NCBI RefSeq assembly: GCF_000729995.1 | Contig: NZ_JNFG01000033.1 | Location: forward strand, 1 to 64,000 | Source: Caballeronia sordidicola | Lineage (GTDB): Bacteria; Pseudomonadota; Gammaproteobacteria; Burkholderiales; Burkholderiaceae | Length of the DNA: 64,000 nucleotides | Direction of reading: 5' to 3' | In this document: positions 1 to 8,582 of the stretch, one piece after another | Position numbering within the stretch: position 1 is the stretch's first letter | Layout of the letters: each line of letters starts with the position of its first letter | Position numbers and translations under genes: made by a program | The notes under the pieces: model-generated | Database searches by the model: none | What the model saw: the letters and a program-made list of their open reading frames with translations, nothing else | What the model was told of the DNA's origin: nothing

Positions 1-562
1 GATCGAAACGTGATCAAATCGGCCGCATCGCTCGCCGTCCCCGGGTGAAAATCGGCGGCGCTCACACATATGCATTCGATGTCAGTCGCTCACCACCCCA
101 ATTTCTATCTGCCGCGCAGACTCCTAGGACTAAGTAGTCACGGCCACCATGTGTGCGTGGAATCCGCCCGGCCGCGCCCGATGGATTGGGAGGAGTCGGG
201 CTGCGAAGCCTGCCCTGTTTCGGTATGCTTTCTCTTCGCTCTAACTCCCAATATGTGAACACATCAATCACATATTGAATAATCCAGACACCCGGCTCTA
301 AAATCCGATCACAGCCAAAACAGCTTCACACGCGTCCCAGGGTTTTCCCTTGCACCGTGTGGAACGAAAAAAGCACTCGGAGACAAGTCATGCCAACGTC
401 CGCGACATCAGCGCAATCAGCGCGCTCGCATCTGCACTCGCTTCCACGTGTCTCGCACTCCTTATCGATGATTCCCCGCGTTGTAAGTTGCGTGCCATCG
501 GCCCGATAACTCGCGTCGTGAACGAACGCTCAATCATTCTCAAGCCGCGAACATCGAGTGCC
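1..562. other. Intergenic region left of the IclR gene, with regulatory repeat
   Basis: No gene is recognisable here. A + frame open from the left edge closes with TGA at 46-48 and could be the last 15 codons of an upstream gene, but the residues suggest no family. On the minus strand a frame starting near 72 runs off the left edge and is also unrecognised. The one clear structure is an inverted repeat at 249-277, listed separately. The rest is presumably the promoter and leader of the IclR gene. Confidence 0.5.
249..277. promoter_or_regulatory. 10-bp inverted repeat, candidate operator of the IclR regulator
   Basis: CAATATGTGA at 249-258 and its exact reverse complement TCACATATTG at 268-277 are separated by nine bases. 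A second, smaller repeat (ATGTG-AA-CACAT, 253-264) overlaps the left arm. The sequence is AT-rich within GC-rich surroundings and lies about 285 bp before the IclR start. IclR proteins usually bind such palindromes near their own promoter; binding here is inferred. Confidence 0.5.
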
Positions 563-1507
563 ATGACCAAGACCCTGAATCCCATCATCGAGCATGAATT
601 GTCGATGGACCGCACAGCCGGCAGCACGGCGGCGCCCGAGGCAGAAGCAGCAAACGAAGCGGCCGAGCCGAGCGAAGCCCAAGCATCTGCCGCAGCACTA
701 CTCGATCTCACGCCGCAGCAAGCCGGCACGCAAACCCTGCTGCGCGGCCTCGCGATTCTCGAAGCTGCAGCAGGCGGCGCGCGCGATCTGCGCAGCATCG
801 GCGCGGCGCTCGGGACGACGCGCAGCACGACGCATCGCCTGGTGAGCTCGCTGGTGCAGGCGCGCTATCTGCGCCAGGTCGGCGGCGGTTATTTGCTCGG
901 CCCCAAGCTGATCGAACTCGGCACCATCGCGCTCGAACAAATGCCGCTCACCGCGGTCGCGCGTCCGCATCTGCAAGTGCTGGCCGAGCACACGCACGAC
1001 ACCATCCACCTCGGCGTGCGCGACGGTGACGACGTCCTCTACATCGACAAGATTCCCGGCACACGCGGCCTCGAAATGCGCTCGCGGGTCGGTCACCGGA
1101 TGCCGCTGGCATCGACGGGAATCGGCAAGGCGATGATGCTCGACCTGCCACCCGAGACGTGGAAGAAGCTGGTGGAAGCGTCGCATCGCGTGCTCGCGAA
1201 GGTGAGTTTCAAGCCCGATCACCAGCCGGATATCGATACCTTCATCCAGCGCATGACGCGTTATTCGCAAGGCGGTTTCACCTTCGATCTCGAGGAAAAC
1301 GAAGCGTCGATTCGCTGCGTCGCGGCGCCGGTGCGCGACGCGTCGGGGGCGATCGTAGCGGCGCTGTCGGTGGCGAGCACGATTCCCTACATGCCGTCCG
1401 AGCGCATGGAGGAACTGATTCCGGTCGTGCAGCGCGAAGCGCGCGCGATCTCGCAAGAACTCGGCTGGCGTGTCCCGCAGCCCACAACGCGCAGGATCAA
1501 ACGATGA
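563..1507 (+). CDS. IclR-family transcriptional regulator of the sugar cluster
   Basis: A 314-residue regulator. A winged helix-turn-helix lies at about residues 55-115 (TLLRGLAILEAA, then GTTRSTTHRLVSSL) and the IclR effector-binding domain follows to the C-terminus. The frame is open back to 350, but ATG 563 is preferred: it has GAG five bases upstream and the 350-562 extension lacks any domain. An Ala/Glu-rich linker of about 45 residues precedes the HTH, longer than usual. The stop overlaps the DgoK start (ATGA, 1504-1507), so regulator and pathway are probably one transcript. By context it senses galactose, arabinose or a derived sugar acid; the effector is unknown. Confidence 0.88.
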   Translation: MTKTLNPIIEHELSMDRTAGSTAAPEAEAANEAAEPSEAQASAAALLDLTPQQAGTQTLLRGLAILEAAAGGARDLRSIGAALGTTRSTTHRLVSSLVQARYLRQVGGGYLLGPKLIELGTIALEQMPLTAVARPHLQVLAEHTHDTIHLGVRDGDDVLYIDKIPGTRGLEMRSRVGHRMPLASTGIGKAMMLDLPPETWKKLVEASHRVLAKVSFKPDHQPDIDTFIQRMTRYSQGGFTFDLEENEASIRCVAAPVRDASGAIVAALSVASTIPYMPSERMEELIPVVQREARAISQELGWRVPQPTTRRIKR

Positions 1508-2535
1508 CGCGGATCGACACATCGGCCGAGACGCAACCTGCCCGCGCCGAAAAAGCGCCGCCGGCTCTGATAGCACTCGACTGGGGCACCACGGCGCTAA
1601 GAGCCTATCTCCTCGACGCAAGCGGCGCGGTGCTGGATACGCGGGCATCGTCGGCGGGCATCATGAATTTGCCGAAGCCCGCAGCGGAAGGCGGTTTCGA
1701 CGCCGTATTCGATGCAACCTGCGGCGCATGGCTCGCCAACGATGCATCGCTTCCGGTGCTCGCGGCGGGCATGGTCGGCAGCGCACAAGGCTGGTTGGAA
1801 GCGCCGTACGTGTCCACACCCGCCGATCCCGCCGCGCTGGTTGCGGGCATCGTGCGCGTGACGACGCTCAAGGGTGTCACCGTTCACATCGTTCCGGGTG
1901 TGCTTGAAGATGGCGCGTTGCCGAACGTGATGCGCGGTGAAGAAACGCAGATCTTCGGTGCGCTCGCCAGCGACGCCACGCTCGACCAGCAACCGCACGG
2001 CGGACTGATCGGCTTGCCGGGAACGCATGCGAAGTGGGCGGTTGTGTCGAAGGGACGGATCGAACGGTTCTACACGTTCATGACCGGCGAGACCTTCGCC
2101 GCGCTTCGCGATCACACCATCCTCGGCCGCACGATGCGCGCAACCGACAAGCACGATCTGGACGCGTTTATTCGCGGCGTCGATACCGCCAAAAACGATG
2201 GCGACGCCGGTTTGCTCGCCACGATTTTCAGCACCCGAACGCTGGGACTGACCGGGCAACTGCAGCCGGAGCAACAAGCGGATTACCTCTCGGGCCTGTT
2301 GATCGGCCACGAACTACGCGGTCTTAACGAAGTGCTCGCGCGTGAGCAAGCAGAGCTCGCGGGCAAGGCATTAAGGCTGATCGGCAACGATGCGCTTTGC
2401 GAACGATATCGCTACGCGCTCGCCCGCTTCGGTTGCCACGATGCGCGGACCGTCGCGCATGCGACCGAGCGCGGTTTGCATCGGATCGCGCTGCAGGCCG
2501 GTCTGATCCCGGCGAGCTCAAGCGCAACTAATTAG
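1504..2535 (+). CDS. dgoK: 2-dehydro-3-deoxygalactonokinase
   Basis: 343 residues, the normal length for DgoK. It phosphorylates 2-keto-3-deoxygalactonate to the 6-phosphate, the fourth step of the De Ley-Doudoroff galactose pathway. The N-terminal sugar-kinase phosphate loop is visible (ALDWGTTALRAYLL, about residues 22-35), and GLPGTHAKWAVV and GETFAALRDHTILG segments are typical of the family. The start ATG overlaps the IclR stop by four bases, and the KDPGal aldolase gene follows after 10 bp with AGGAGC in the gap. The adjacent aldolase makes the substrate assignment firm. Confidence 0.92.
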   Translation: MTRIDTSAETQPARAEKAPPALIALDWGTTALRAYLLDASGAVLDTRASSAGIMNLPKPAAEGGFDAVFDATCGAWLANDASLPVLAAGMVGSAQGWLEAPYVSTPADPAALVAGIVRVTTLKGVTVHIVPGVLEDGALPNVMRGEETQIFGALASDATLDQQPHGGLIGLPGTHAKWAVVSKGRIERFYTFMTGETFAALRDHTILGRTMRATDKHDLDAFIRGVDTAKNDGDAGLLATIFSTRTLGLTGQLQPEQQADYLSGLLIGHELRGLNEVLAREQAELAGKALRLIGNDALCERYRYALARFGCHDARTVAHATERGLHRIALQAGLIPASSSATN

Positions 2536-2545
2536 GAGCAGGACC

Positions 2546-3223
2546 ATGGCAATCGATATCAACCTTCCCGCGCCCTACGCGCCACACGCCGGCCTCGCCG
2601 CTGCGTTCGAACTGTGTCCGCTGATCGCGATCCTGCGCGGCGTGACGCCGGCGGACGCCGCTGACCACGGCCGCGCGTTGTACGAAGCGGGTTTCCGGAT
2701 CATGGAAGTGCCGTTGAATTCGCCGCAGCCGTTCGACAGCATCGCGGCGATCCGTCAGGTGCTGCCCGCTGACGCCATCGTCGGGGCGGGTACGGTCCTG
2801 CATCCGGATTACGTCGCGCAAGTGAAACAGGCTGGCGGCGAGTTGATCGTGATGCCGCATAGCGATGGCGATGTGGTCCGCGCCGCGAAAGCGCAAGGAC
2901 TTGCCTGCGCACCGGGTGTCGCCACGCCGAACGAAGCGTTTCTCGCGCTGAAGAACGGGGCGGACGTGCTGAAGATGTTCCCCGCCGAGCAGCTTGGCTC
3001 GCACGTGGTGAAGGCGTGGCGCGCGGTGATCGCGGCGCAAGTGCCGCTCGTGCCGGTCGGCGGAATCTCGCCGGACAACATGGGGCCGTTCCTCACCGCA
3101 GGCGCGAATGGCTTTGGTCTCGGCTCGGCGCTCTACAAGCCAGGTCAGACCGCAGCAACCACGGCATCGCACGCGAAGGCGTACATCAATGGACTAGCCG
3201 TGGCGCGAGGCCAGAAGAAATGA
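2546..3223 (+). CDS. dgoA: 2-dehydro-3-deoxy-6-phosphogalactonate aldolase
   Basis: 225 residues, a class I KDPG/KDPGal-type aldolase that splits 2-keto-3-deoxy-6-phosphogalactonate into pyruvate and glyceraldehyde 3-phosphate. The Schiff-base lysine is K143 in VLKMFPAEQLG and the catalytic glutamate is E54 in IMEVPLNSPQ. The GAGTVL and PVGGISPDNM phosphate-binding loops of the TIM barrel are present. A clear ribosome site (AGGAGC) precedes the ATG. Its stop overlaps the start of the following SDR gene (ATGA). Pairing with dgoK favours KDPGal over KDPG as substrate. Confidence 0.93.
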   Translation: MAIDINLPAPYAPHAGLAAAFELCPLIAILRGVTPADAADHGRALYEAGFRIMEVPLNSPQPFDSIAAIRQVLPADAIVGAGTVLHPDYVAQVKQAGGELIVMPHSDGDVVRAAKAQGLACAPGVATPNEAFLALKNGADVLKMFPAEQLGSHVVKAWRAVIAAQVPLVPVGGISPDNMGPFLTAGANGFGLGSALYKPGQTAATTASHAKAYINGLAVARGQKK

Positions 3224-3990
3224 CCCGGCTCGCAGGCAAGGTCGCGGTCATCACCGGCGCCGGGCGTGGCATCGGCGCGGCGATTGCCAGTGCGTTCGTT
3301 CGTGAAGGCGCGGCCGTGGTGTTGGCGGAACTCGATATTGCATTAGCGCGTGAAACGGCAGCACGGATCGGATCGGCGGACAACGTGCTCGCGGTGCAAA
3401 CCGACGTGACGCGAAGCGCATCGGTGCAGAACGCGGTCAGCGAAGCTGAAGCGAAGTTTGGCCCGGTCGACGTGCTGGTGAACAACGCGGGCATCAACGT
3501 GTTTTGTGATCCTCTGACCATGACCGACGACGACTGGCGCCGCTGCTTCGCCGTTGATCTCGACGGCGTCTGGAACGGTTGCCGCGCCGTGTTGCCGGGC
3601 ATGGTCGAACGCGGGCGCGGCAGCATCGTGAATATTGCTTCTACGCACGCGTTCAAGATCATCCCGGGTTGTTTTCCGTACCCGGTGGCGAAGCACGGCG
3701 TGATTGGATTGACGCGGGCGTTGGGTATCGAATACGCGGGGCGGCAGGTGCGCGTGAATGCGATTGCGCCGGGTTACATCGAGACGCAACTCACGCACGA
3801 CTGGTGGAACGAACAGGCCGATCCGGCCAAAGCGAAACGGGCAACGCTCGATCTGCAACCGATGAAGCGCATCGGCCAGCCGGAGGAAGTGGCCATGACC
3901 GCCGTGTTCCTTGCATCTGACGAAGCGCCGTTTATCAACGCGAGTTGCATCACGGTGGATGGCGGGCGCTCGGCGCTGTATCACGACTGA
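3220..3990 (+). CDS. SDR-family oxidoreductase in the sugar cluster
   Basis: A classical short-chain dehydrogenase of 256 residues. The NAD(P) motif TGAGRGIG is at residues 12-19, NNAG follows, and the catalytic pair is Y154 and K158 (YPVAK). The frame is open upstream to 3016, but ATG 3220, overlapping the aldolase stop by four bases, gives the standard SDR N-terminus. Operon position implies a sugar or sugar-acid substrate. Because a second SDR further down is the better sugar 1-dehydrogenase, this one may oxidise a 2-keto-3-deoxy intermediate or a different sugar. The substrate cannot be read from sequence. Confidence 0.85.
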   Translation: MTRLAGKVAVITGAGRGIGAAIASAFVREGAAVVLAELDIALARETAARIGSADNVLAVQTDVTRSASVQNAVSEAEAKFGPVDVLVNNAGINVFCDPLTMTDDDWRRCFAVDLDGVWNGCRAVLPGMVERGRGSIVNIASTHAFKIIPGCFPYPVAKHGVIGLTRALGIEYAGRQVRVNAIAPGYIETQLTHDWWNEQADPAKAKRATLDLQPMKRIGQPEEVAMTAVFLASDEAPFINASCITVDGGRSALYHD

Positions 3991-4117
3991 ACAGGTAGAC
4001 GGAAACGCCCAGGATAAGCAGCAAAGGATGACGCACTGGCCGTGGTGCGAAATCACTACAACAAGACGCGGCCAATACCTTCGTACCAACTAGACAGATC
4101 AAGTCAGGAGACAGACC

Positions 4118-5125
4118 ATGAAACGCAGAATGTTCCTCACCCTCGTTGCCACGGCCACGGCAGCCAGCGCGACCTTGTTCACGGCGCCGGTGGCGCAAGC
4201 CGCCGATGACGTCAAGATCGGCTTCCTGGTCAAGCAGCCGGAAGAACCCTGGTTCCAGGACGAATGGAAGTTCGCCGAAGCGGCGGCCAAGGAAAAGGGC
4301 TTCACACTGGTGAAGATCGGCGCACCGTCGGGTGAAAAGGTGATGAGCGCGATCGATAACCTCGCCGCGCAAAAGGCCCAGGGTTTCGTGATCTGCACGC
4401 CTGACGTCAAGCTCGGACCGGGCATTGTTGCAAAGGCAAAAGCGGCCGGACTGAAGATGATGACGGTCGATGACCGCCTGGTCGACGGTTCGGGCAAGCC
4501 GATTGAATCTGTGCCTTACATGGGCATTTCGGCGTTCAACATCGGCAAGCAGGTCGGTGATGGAATTGCTGCCGAGATCAAGAAGCGCGGCTGGAAGCCG
4601 GAAGAAACGGGCGCTATCGACGTGACGTATGAACAGCTTCCGACCGCCCATGACCGCACCGCTGGTGCTGTAGAAGCGCTGGTTGCATCGGGCTTCCCGA
4701 AGGCCAATATCGTGATGGCGCCGCAAGCCAAGACCGATACCGAAAACGCCTTCAACGCAGCGAACATCGCGTTGACGAAAAACACCCAGTTCAAGCATTG
4801 GGTGGCGTTCGGCCTGAACGACGAGGCCGTGCTCGGCGCAGTGCGTGCTGCAGAAGGCCGTGGCTTCAAGGCGGACAACATGATTGGCGTGGGCATCGGC
4901 GGCTCGGATTCGGCGTTGAACGAGTTCAAGAAACCGAACCCGACCGGCTTCTACGGCACGGTGATCATCAGCCCGAAGCGTCATGGCGAGGAAACGTCGG
5001 AACTCATGTATACGTGGATCAAGGACGGCAAGGAACCTCCGCTCGTGACGCTGACCACCGGCATGTTGGCGACGCGTGACAACGTAGGCGAAGTGCGCGA
5101 AAAGATGGGCCTGGCATCGAAGTAA
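4118..5125 (+). CDS. araF: Arabinose-type ABC transporter periplasmic binding protein
   Basis: 335 residues. A signal peptide (KRRMFLTLV start) cleaves after about A28 (VAQA|ADD), so the protein is periplasmic. The mature N-terminus (KIGFLVKQPEEPWFQDEWKF) and VICTPDVKLGP are very close to E. coli AraF, which binds L-arabinose and also D-galactose and D-fucose. AGGAGA lies before the ATG. The gene is first of an araFGH set, 127 bp after the SDR gene, so it may have its own promoter. The E. coli precedent for dual specificity fits a cluster that also carries galactose catabolism. Confidence 0.9.
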   Translation: MKRRMFLTLVATATAASATLFTAPVAQAADDVKIGFLVKQPEEPWFQDEWKFAEAAAKEKGFTLVKIGAPSGEKVMSAIDNLAAQKAQGFVICTPDVKLGPGIVAKAKAAGLKMMTVDDRLVDGSGKPIESVPYMGISAFNIGKQVGDGIAAEIKKRGWKPEETGAIDVTYEQLPTAHDRTAGAVEALVASGFPKANIVMAPQAKTDTENAFNAANIALTKNTQFKHWVAFGLNDEAVLGAVRAAEGRGFKADNMIGVGIGGSDSALNEFKKPNPTGFYGTVIISPKRHGEETSELMYTWIKDGKEPPLVTLTTGMLATRDNVGEVREKMGLASK

Positions 5126-5132
5126 GGCTGTT

Positions 5133-5151
5133 CCGTAGTGCAACACCACGG
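5133..5151 (+). other. Intercistronic stem-loop between araF and araG
   Basis: CCGTAGTG, a CAA loop, then CACCACGG form an eight-pair stem with one mismatch, eight bases after the araF stop. There is no T-run, so it is not a standard terminator. Such hairpins often protect the 3' end of binding-protein mRNA and give more binding protein than ATPase; that role is inferred. Confidence 0.4.
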
Positions 5152-5206
5152 ACCGCGGCGTGCCGACATGAGGCGCTGCGGTCTGCATGAAACATAAGGA
5201 GGCGAT

Positions 5207-6724
5207 GTGTCAGCGACGCTGCGTTTTGACAATATCGGTAAGGTTTTTCCAGGCGTGCGCGCGCTCGACGGCGTGTCGTTCGACGTCAACGCCGGCGAAG
5301 TGCACGGCTTGATGGGCGAGAACGGCGCGGGCAAATCGACTTTGCTGAAAGTGCTGGGCGGTGAATATCAGCCGGATTCCGGGCGTGTCCTGATCGATGG
5401 AAACGAGGTGAAGTTCGCTAGCGCGGCCGCATCGATTGCGGCGGGTATCGCGGTGATTCACCAGGAGTTGCAGTACGTGCCCGATCTCACGGTCGCCGAG
5501 AACCTGCTGCTAGGTTCCTTGCCGAACACGTTCGGCTGGGTGCATAAGCGCGAAGGGAAGAAGCATGTCCGCGAGCGGCTCTTGCAAATGGGTGTCGATC
5601 TCGACCCGAACGCGAAGCTCAAGAAGCTTTCCATCGCGCAACGGCAGATGGTGGAAATCTGCAAGGCGCTGCTGCGTAACGCACGCGTGATTGCGCTCGA
5701 TGAACCCACGTCGTCGCTGTCGCATCGCGAGACGGAAGTGCTGTTCAAGCTTGTGCGCGAGTTGAAAGCGGACAACCGCGCGCTGATCTACATCTCGCAC
5801 CGCATGGACGAAATTTACGAGCTGTGCAATACGTGCACGATTTTCCGCGATGGCCGCAAGATCGCGTCGCACGCGAATCTGGCCGAGGTTCCGCGCGATA
5901 CGCTCGTGCAGGAAATGGTCGGGCGTGAAATTTCGGATATCTACGATTACAAGCCACGCAAGCTCGGCGATGTGCGCTTCGCCGTGAAGAATGTGGAAGG
6001 TCACGCGCTGCGTGAACCGGTGAGTTTTGAAGTGCGCCGGGGCGAGATTGTCGGCTTCTTCGGGCTCGTGGGCGCGGGGCGCAGCGAACTGATGCACCTG
6101 GTCTACGGCGCGGACCATAAGAAGGCCGGCACGATCATGCTCGATGGCCAGCCGATCAAGGTTCGCAGCGCGGGCGAAGCGATCAGGCACGGCATCGTGA
6201 TGTGTCCTGAGGACCGGAAAGAAGAGGGCATCGTGGCCATGGCTTCGGTGTCCGAGAACATCAATATCTCGTGCCGCCGGCATTACCTGCGCGCCGGGCT
6301 GTTCCTGGACCGCAAGAAAGAAGCTGCCACCGCCGACCGTTTCATCCAGTTGTTGAAGATCAAGACGCCGAGCCGCAGGCAGAAAATTCGCTTCCTCTCC
6401 GGCGGCAATCAGCAAAAAACCATTCTGTCGCGCTGGCTCGCAGAGCCGGAACTGAAAGTCGTGATCCTCGATGAACCCACGCGCGGCATTGACGTGGGCG
6501 CGAAGCACGAGATCTACAACGTGATCTATCAACTGGCCGAACGCGGCTGCGCGATCGTGATGATTTCGTCCGAGTTGCCGGAAGTGCTGGGCGTATCGGA
6601 CAGGATCGTGGTGATGCGGCAAGGGCGTATCGCGGGCGAATTGCCGCGCGGGAACGCGACCGAAAAATCAGTGCTGAATCTTGCGCTGCCTGTGCAATCC
6701 GAACCGACTGCGCAGGCAGCCTGA
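5207..6724 (+). CDS. araG: L-arabinose ABC transporter ATP-binding protein
   Basis: 505 residues with two fused ABC domains, as in all sugar transporters of the CUT2 class. Walker A of the first half is GENGAGKST (37-45); the second half has GLVGAGRSE in the degenerate position, PEDRKEEG, the LSGGNQQKT signature and [18 protein letters not shown]. It energises import through AraH. The start is GTG at 5207, chosen because AAGGAGG is 5-11 bases upstream; the ATG two bases earlier is out of frame. Sequence is close to E. coli AraG along its length. Confidence 0.93.
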   Translation: MSATLRFDNIGKVFPGVRALDGVSFDVNAGEVHGLMGENGAGKSTLLKVLGGEYQPDSGRVLIDGNEVKFASAAASIAAGIAVIHQELQYVPDLTVAENLLLGSLPNTFGWVHKREGKKHVRERLLQMGVDLDPNAKLKKLSIAQRQMVEICKALLRNARVIALDEPTSSLSHRETEVLFKLVRELKADNRALIYISHRMDEIYELCNTCTIFRDGRKIASHANLAEVPRDTLVQEMVGREISDIYDYKPRKLGDVRFAVKNVEGHALREPVSFEVRRGEIVGFFGLVGAGRSELMHLVYGADHKKAGTIMLDGQPIKVRSAGEAIRHGIVMCPEDRKEEGIVAMASVSENINISCRRHYLRAGLFLDRKKEAATADRFIQLLKIKTPSRRQKIRFLSGGNQQKTILSRWLAEPELKVVILDEPTRGIDVGAKHEIYNVIYQLAERGCAIVMISSELPEVLGVSDRIVVMRQGRIAGELPRGNATEKSVLNLALPVQSEPTAQAA

Positions 6725-6751
6725 AGTAAAAAAGTGGAGATGGAGGACATC

Positions 6752-7744
6752 ATGGAAGTCAGGGAAAACATTACCAACACGCTGGTGCCGGCAAAGAACG
6801 ACAAGCAGAGATGGTGGCAGCAGATCACCGAATACAGCCTCGTCGTGATCTTCGTCTTGATGTTCATCACGATGTCGCTCACGGTCGATCACTTCTTCTC
6901 CATCGAGAACATGCTCGGCCTGGCGTTGTCGATTTCGCAGATCGGCATGGTCGCTTGCACGATGATGTTCTGCCTCGCCTCGCGCGATTTCGACTTGTCG
7001 GTCGGCTCCACGGTGGCGTTCGCCGGCGTGCTCTGCGCGATGGTTTTGAACGCCACGGGCAACACGTTTATCGCGATTATCGCGGCGGTGGCAGCGGGTT
7101 CGGCCATCGGCTTTGTGAACGGCGCGGTGATTGCGTACTTGCGGATCAACGCGTTGATTACTACGCTGGCTACCATGGAAGTGGTGCGCGGGCTTGGGTT
7201 CATCGTGTCGCATGGGCAGGCGGTGGGCGTATCGTCGGATACGTTTATCGCGCTCGGCGGCTTGACCATGTTCGGTGTCTCGCTGCCGATCTGGGTCACG
7301 CTGGCGTGTTTCATCGTGTTCGGCGTGCTGCTGAATCAGACCGTGTACGGGCGTAATACGCTCGCGATCGGCGGTAACCCGGAAGCGTCACGGTTGGCTG
7401 GTATCAATGTGGAACGCACGCGCATCTGGATCTTCCTGATCCAGGGCGCAGTGGCCGCGCTGGCCGGGGTGATCCTGGCGTCGCGGATTACGTCGGGACA
7501 ACCGAACGCCGCAGACGGCTTCGAGCTCAACGTGATTTCCGCGTGCGTACTCGGCGGCGTGTCGCTGCTCGGTGGCCGCGCCACCATCTCGGGCGTGGTG
7601 ATCGGCGTGTTGATCATGGGTACGGTCGAGAACGTGATGAACCTGATGAACATCGACGCGTTCTATCAGTACCTCGTGCGCGGCGCGATCCTGCTCGCCG
7701 CGGTGCTGCTCGACCAGTTGAAGAATCGCGGTTCACGGGACTAA
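6752..7744 (+). CDS. araH: L-arabinose ABC transporter permease
   Basis: 330 residues, a CUT2-type inner-membrane permease with about eight to ten hydrophobic segments, beginning near residue 25. FDLSVGSTVAFAGVL and LGGVSLLGGRATISGVVIG are hallmark stretches of the family. A GTG at 6734 would add six residues, but GGAGG at 6742-6746 sits properly before ATG 6752. It forms the membrane pore for the AraF/AraG system. The stop codon lies inside the first unit of a three-unit 14-bp tandem repeat. Confidence 0.92.
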   Translation: MEVRENITNTLVPAKNDKQRWWQQITEYSLVVIFVLMFITMSLTVDHFFSIENMLGLALSISQIGMVACTMMFCLASRDFDLSVGSTVAFAGVLCAMVLNATGNTFIAIIAAVAAGSAIGFVNGAVIAYLRINALITTLATMEVVRGLGFIVSHGQAVGVSSDTFIALGGLTMFGVSLPIWVTLACFIVFGVLLNQTVYGRNTLAIGGNPEASRLAGINVERTRIWIFLIQGAVAALAGVILASRITSGQPNAADGFELNVISACVLGGVSLLGGRATISGVVIGVLIMGTVENVMNLMNIDAFYQYLVRGAILLAAVLLDQLKNRGSRD

Positions 7745-7777
7745 ATTCGCGCGACTAAATTCACGCGACTAAATGAG
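7736..7777 (+). repeat. Three-unit 14-bp tandem repeat at the araH stop
   Basis: The core GACTAAAT occurs at 7739, 7753 and 7767, an exact 14-bp period. Unit one contains the araH stop codon. Because 14 is not a multiple of three, the three TAA codons (7742, 7756, 7770) fall in all three reading frames. Confidence 0.85.
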
Positions 7778-7790
7778 AGGTTAGGGACAG

Positions 7791-8582
7791 ATGGCTAGTT
7801 CAGTCGATAAAACCTTCGCACGCTATCCGAGCCTCGCCGGCAAGGTAGTGCTGATTACCGGCGGCGCGACGGGTATTGGCGCCGCGTTCGTCGAGCATTT
7901 CTTCGATCAGGGCGCGAAGGTCGCGTTCTTCGATATCGATACTAACGCCGGTGAAGCGCTCGCCGATCAGCTCGGCGCGGATCTGGCCAACGGGCAATCC
8001 CGGCCGATGTTCCTGCGCGTGGACCTGACGAATATCGACGCGTTGCGCAAAGGCATTGCCGATGTACGCACCACGCTGGGGCGCATCGGCGTGCTGGTGA
8101 ACAACGCGGCGAACGACCGGCGCCACAAGATCGAGGACGTGACGCCGGAGTCCTACGACGCGGGGATTGCGGTGAATGTTCGCCATCAGTTCTTCGCGGC
8201 GCAGGCAGTGATCGACGATATGAAGCAGCTCGGCGGCGGGTCGATCGTGAATCTCGGCTCGATTAGCTGGATGCTTAAACAGGGCAATTTTCCGGTTTAC
8301 GTCACGGCGAAATCGGCCGTGCAAGGCATGACGAATGGCCTCGCGCGGGATCTCGGCCCGTTCAATATCCGGGTGAATACGCTCGTTCCGGGCTGGGTGA
8401 TGACGGAAAAACAACGCCGCTTGTGGCTCGACGAATCCGGCAAGCGCGCGATCAAAGAGGGCCAGTGCATTGATGCGGAATTGCTGCCCGAGCATCTTGC
8501 ACGGGCAGCGCTGTTCCTGGCATCGGACGACAGCAGCATGATGACCGCGCAGGAAGTGGTCATCGACGGGGGCTGGGCATGA
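7791..8582 (+). CDS. SDR-family sugar 1-dehydrogenase (galactose/arabinose type)
   Basis: 263 residues, classical SDR with TGGATGIGAAF near residue 24, NNAAND, SISW and catalytic Y170/K174 (YVTAK). The NNAANDRRHKIEDVT, NVRHQFFAAQAV and SIVNLGSISW segments closely resemble Caulobacter D-xylose dehydrogenase XylB and related L-arabinose/D-galactose 1-dehydrogenases, which oxidise the aldose to its lactone. It overlaps the lactonase gene by four bases, so product and next enzyme are translationally coupled. AGAGG lies upstream of the ATG. Exact sugar preference is inferred from the DgoK/DgoA and AraFGH neighbours. Confidence 0.85.
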   Translation: MASSVDKTFARYPSLAGKVVLITGGATGIGAAFVEHFFDQGAKVAFFDIDTNAGEALADQLGADLANGQSRPMFLRVDLTNIDALRKGIADVRTTLGRIGVLVNNAANDRRHKIEDVTPESYDAGIAVNVRHQFFAAQAVIDDMKQLGGGSIVNLGSISWMLKQGNFPVYVTAKSAVQGMTNGLARDLGPFNIRVNTLVPGWVMTEKQRRLWLDESGKRAIKEGQCIDAELLPEHLARAALFLASDDSSMMTAQEVVIDGGWA

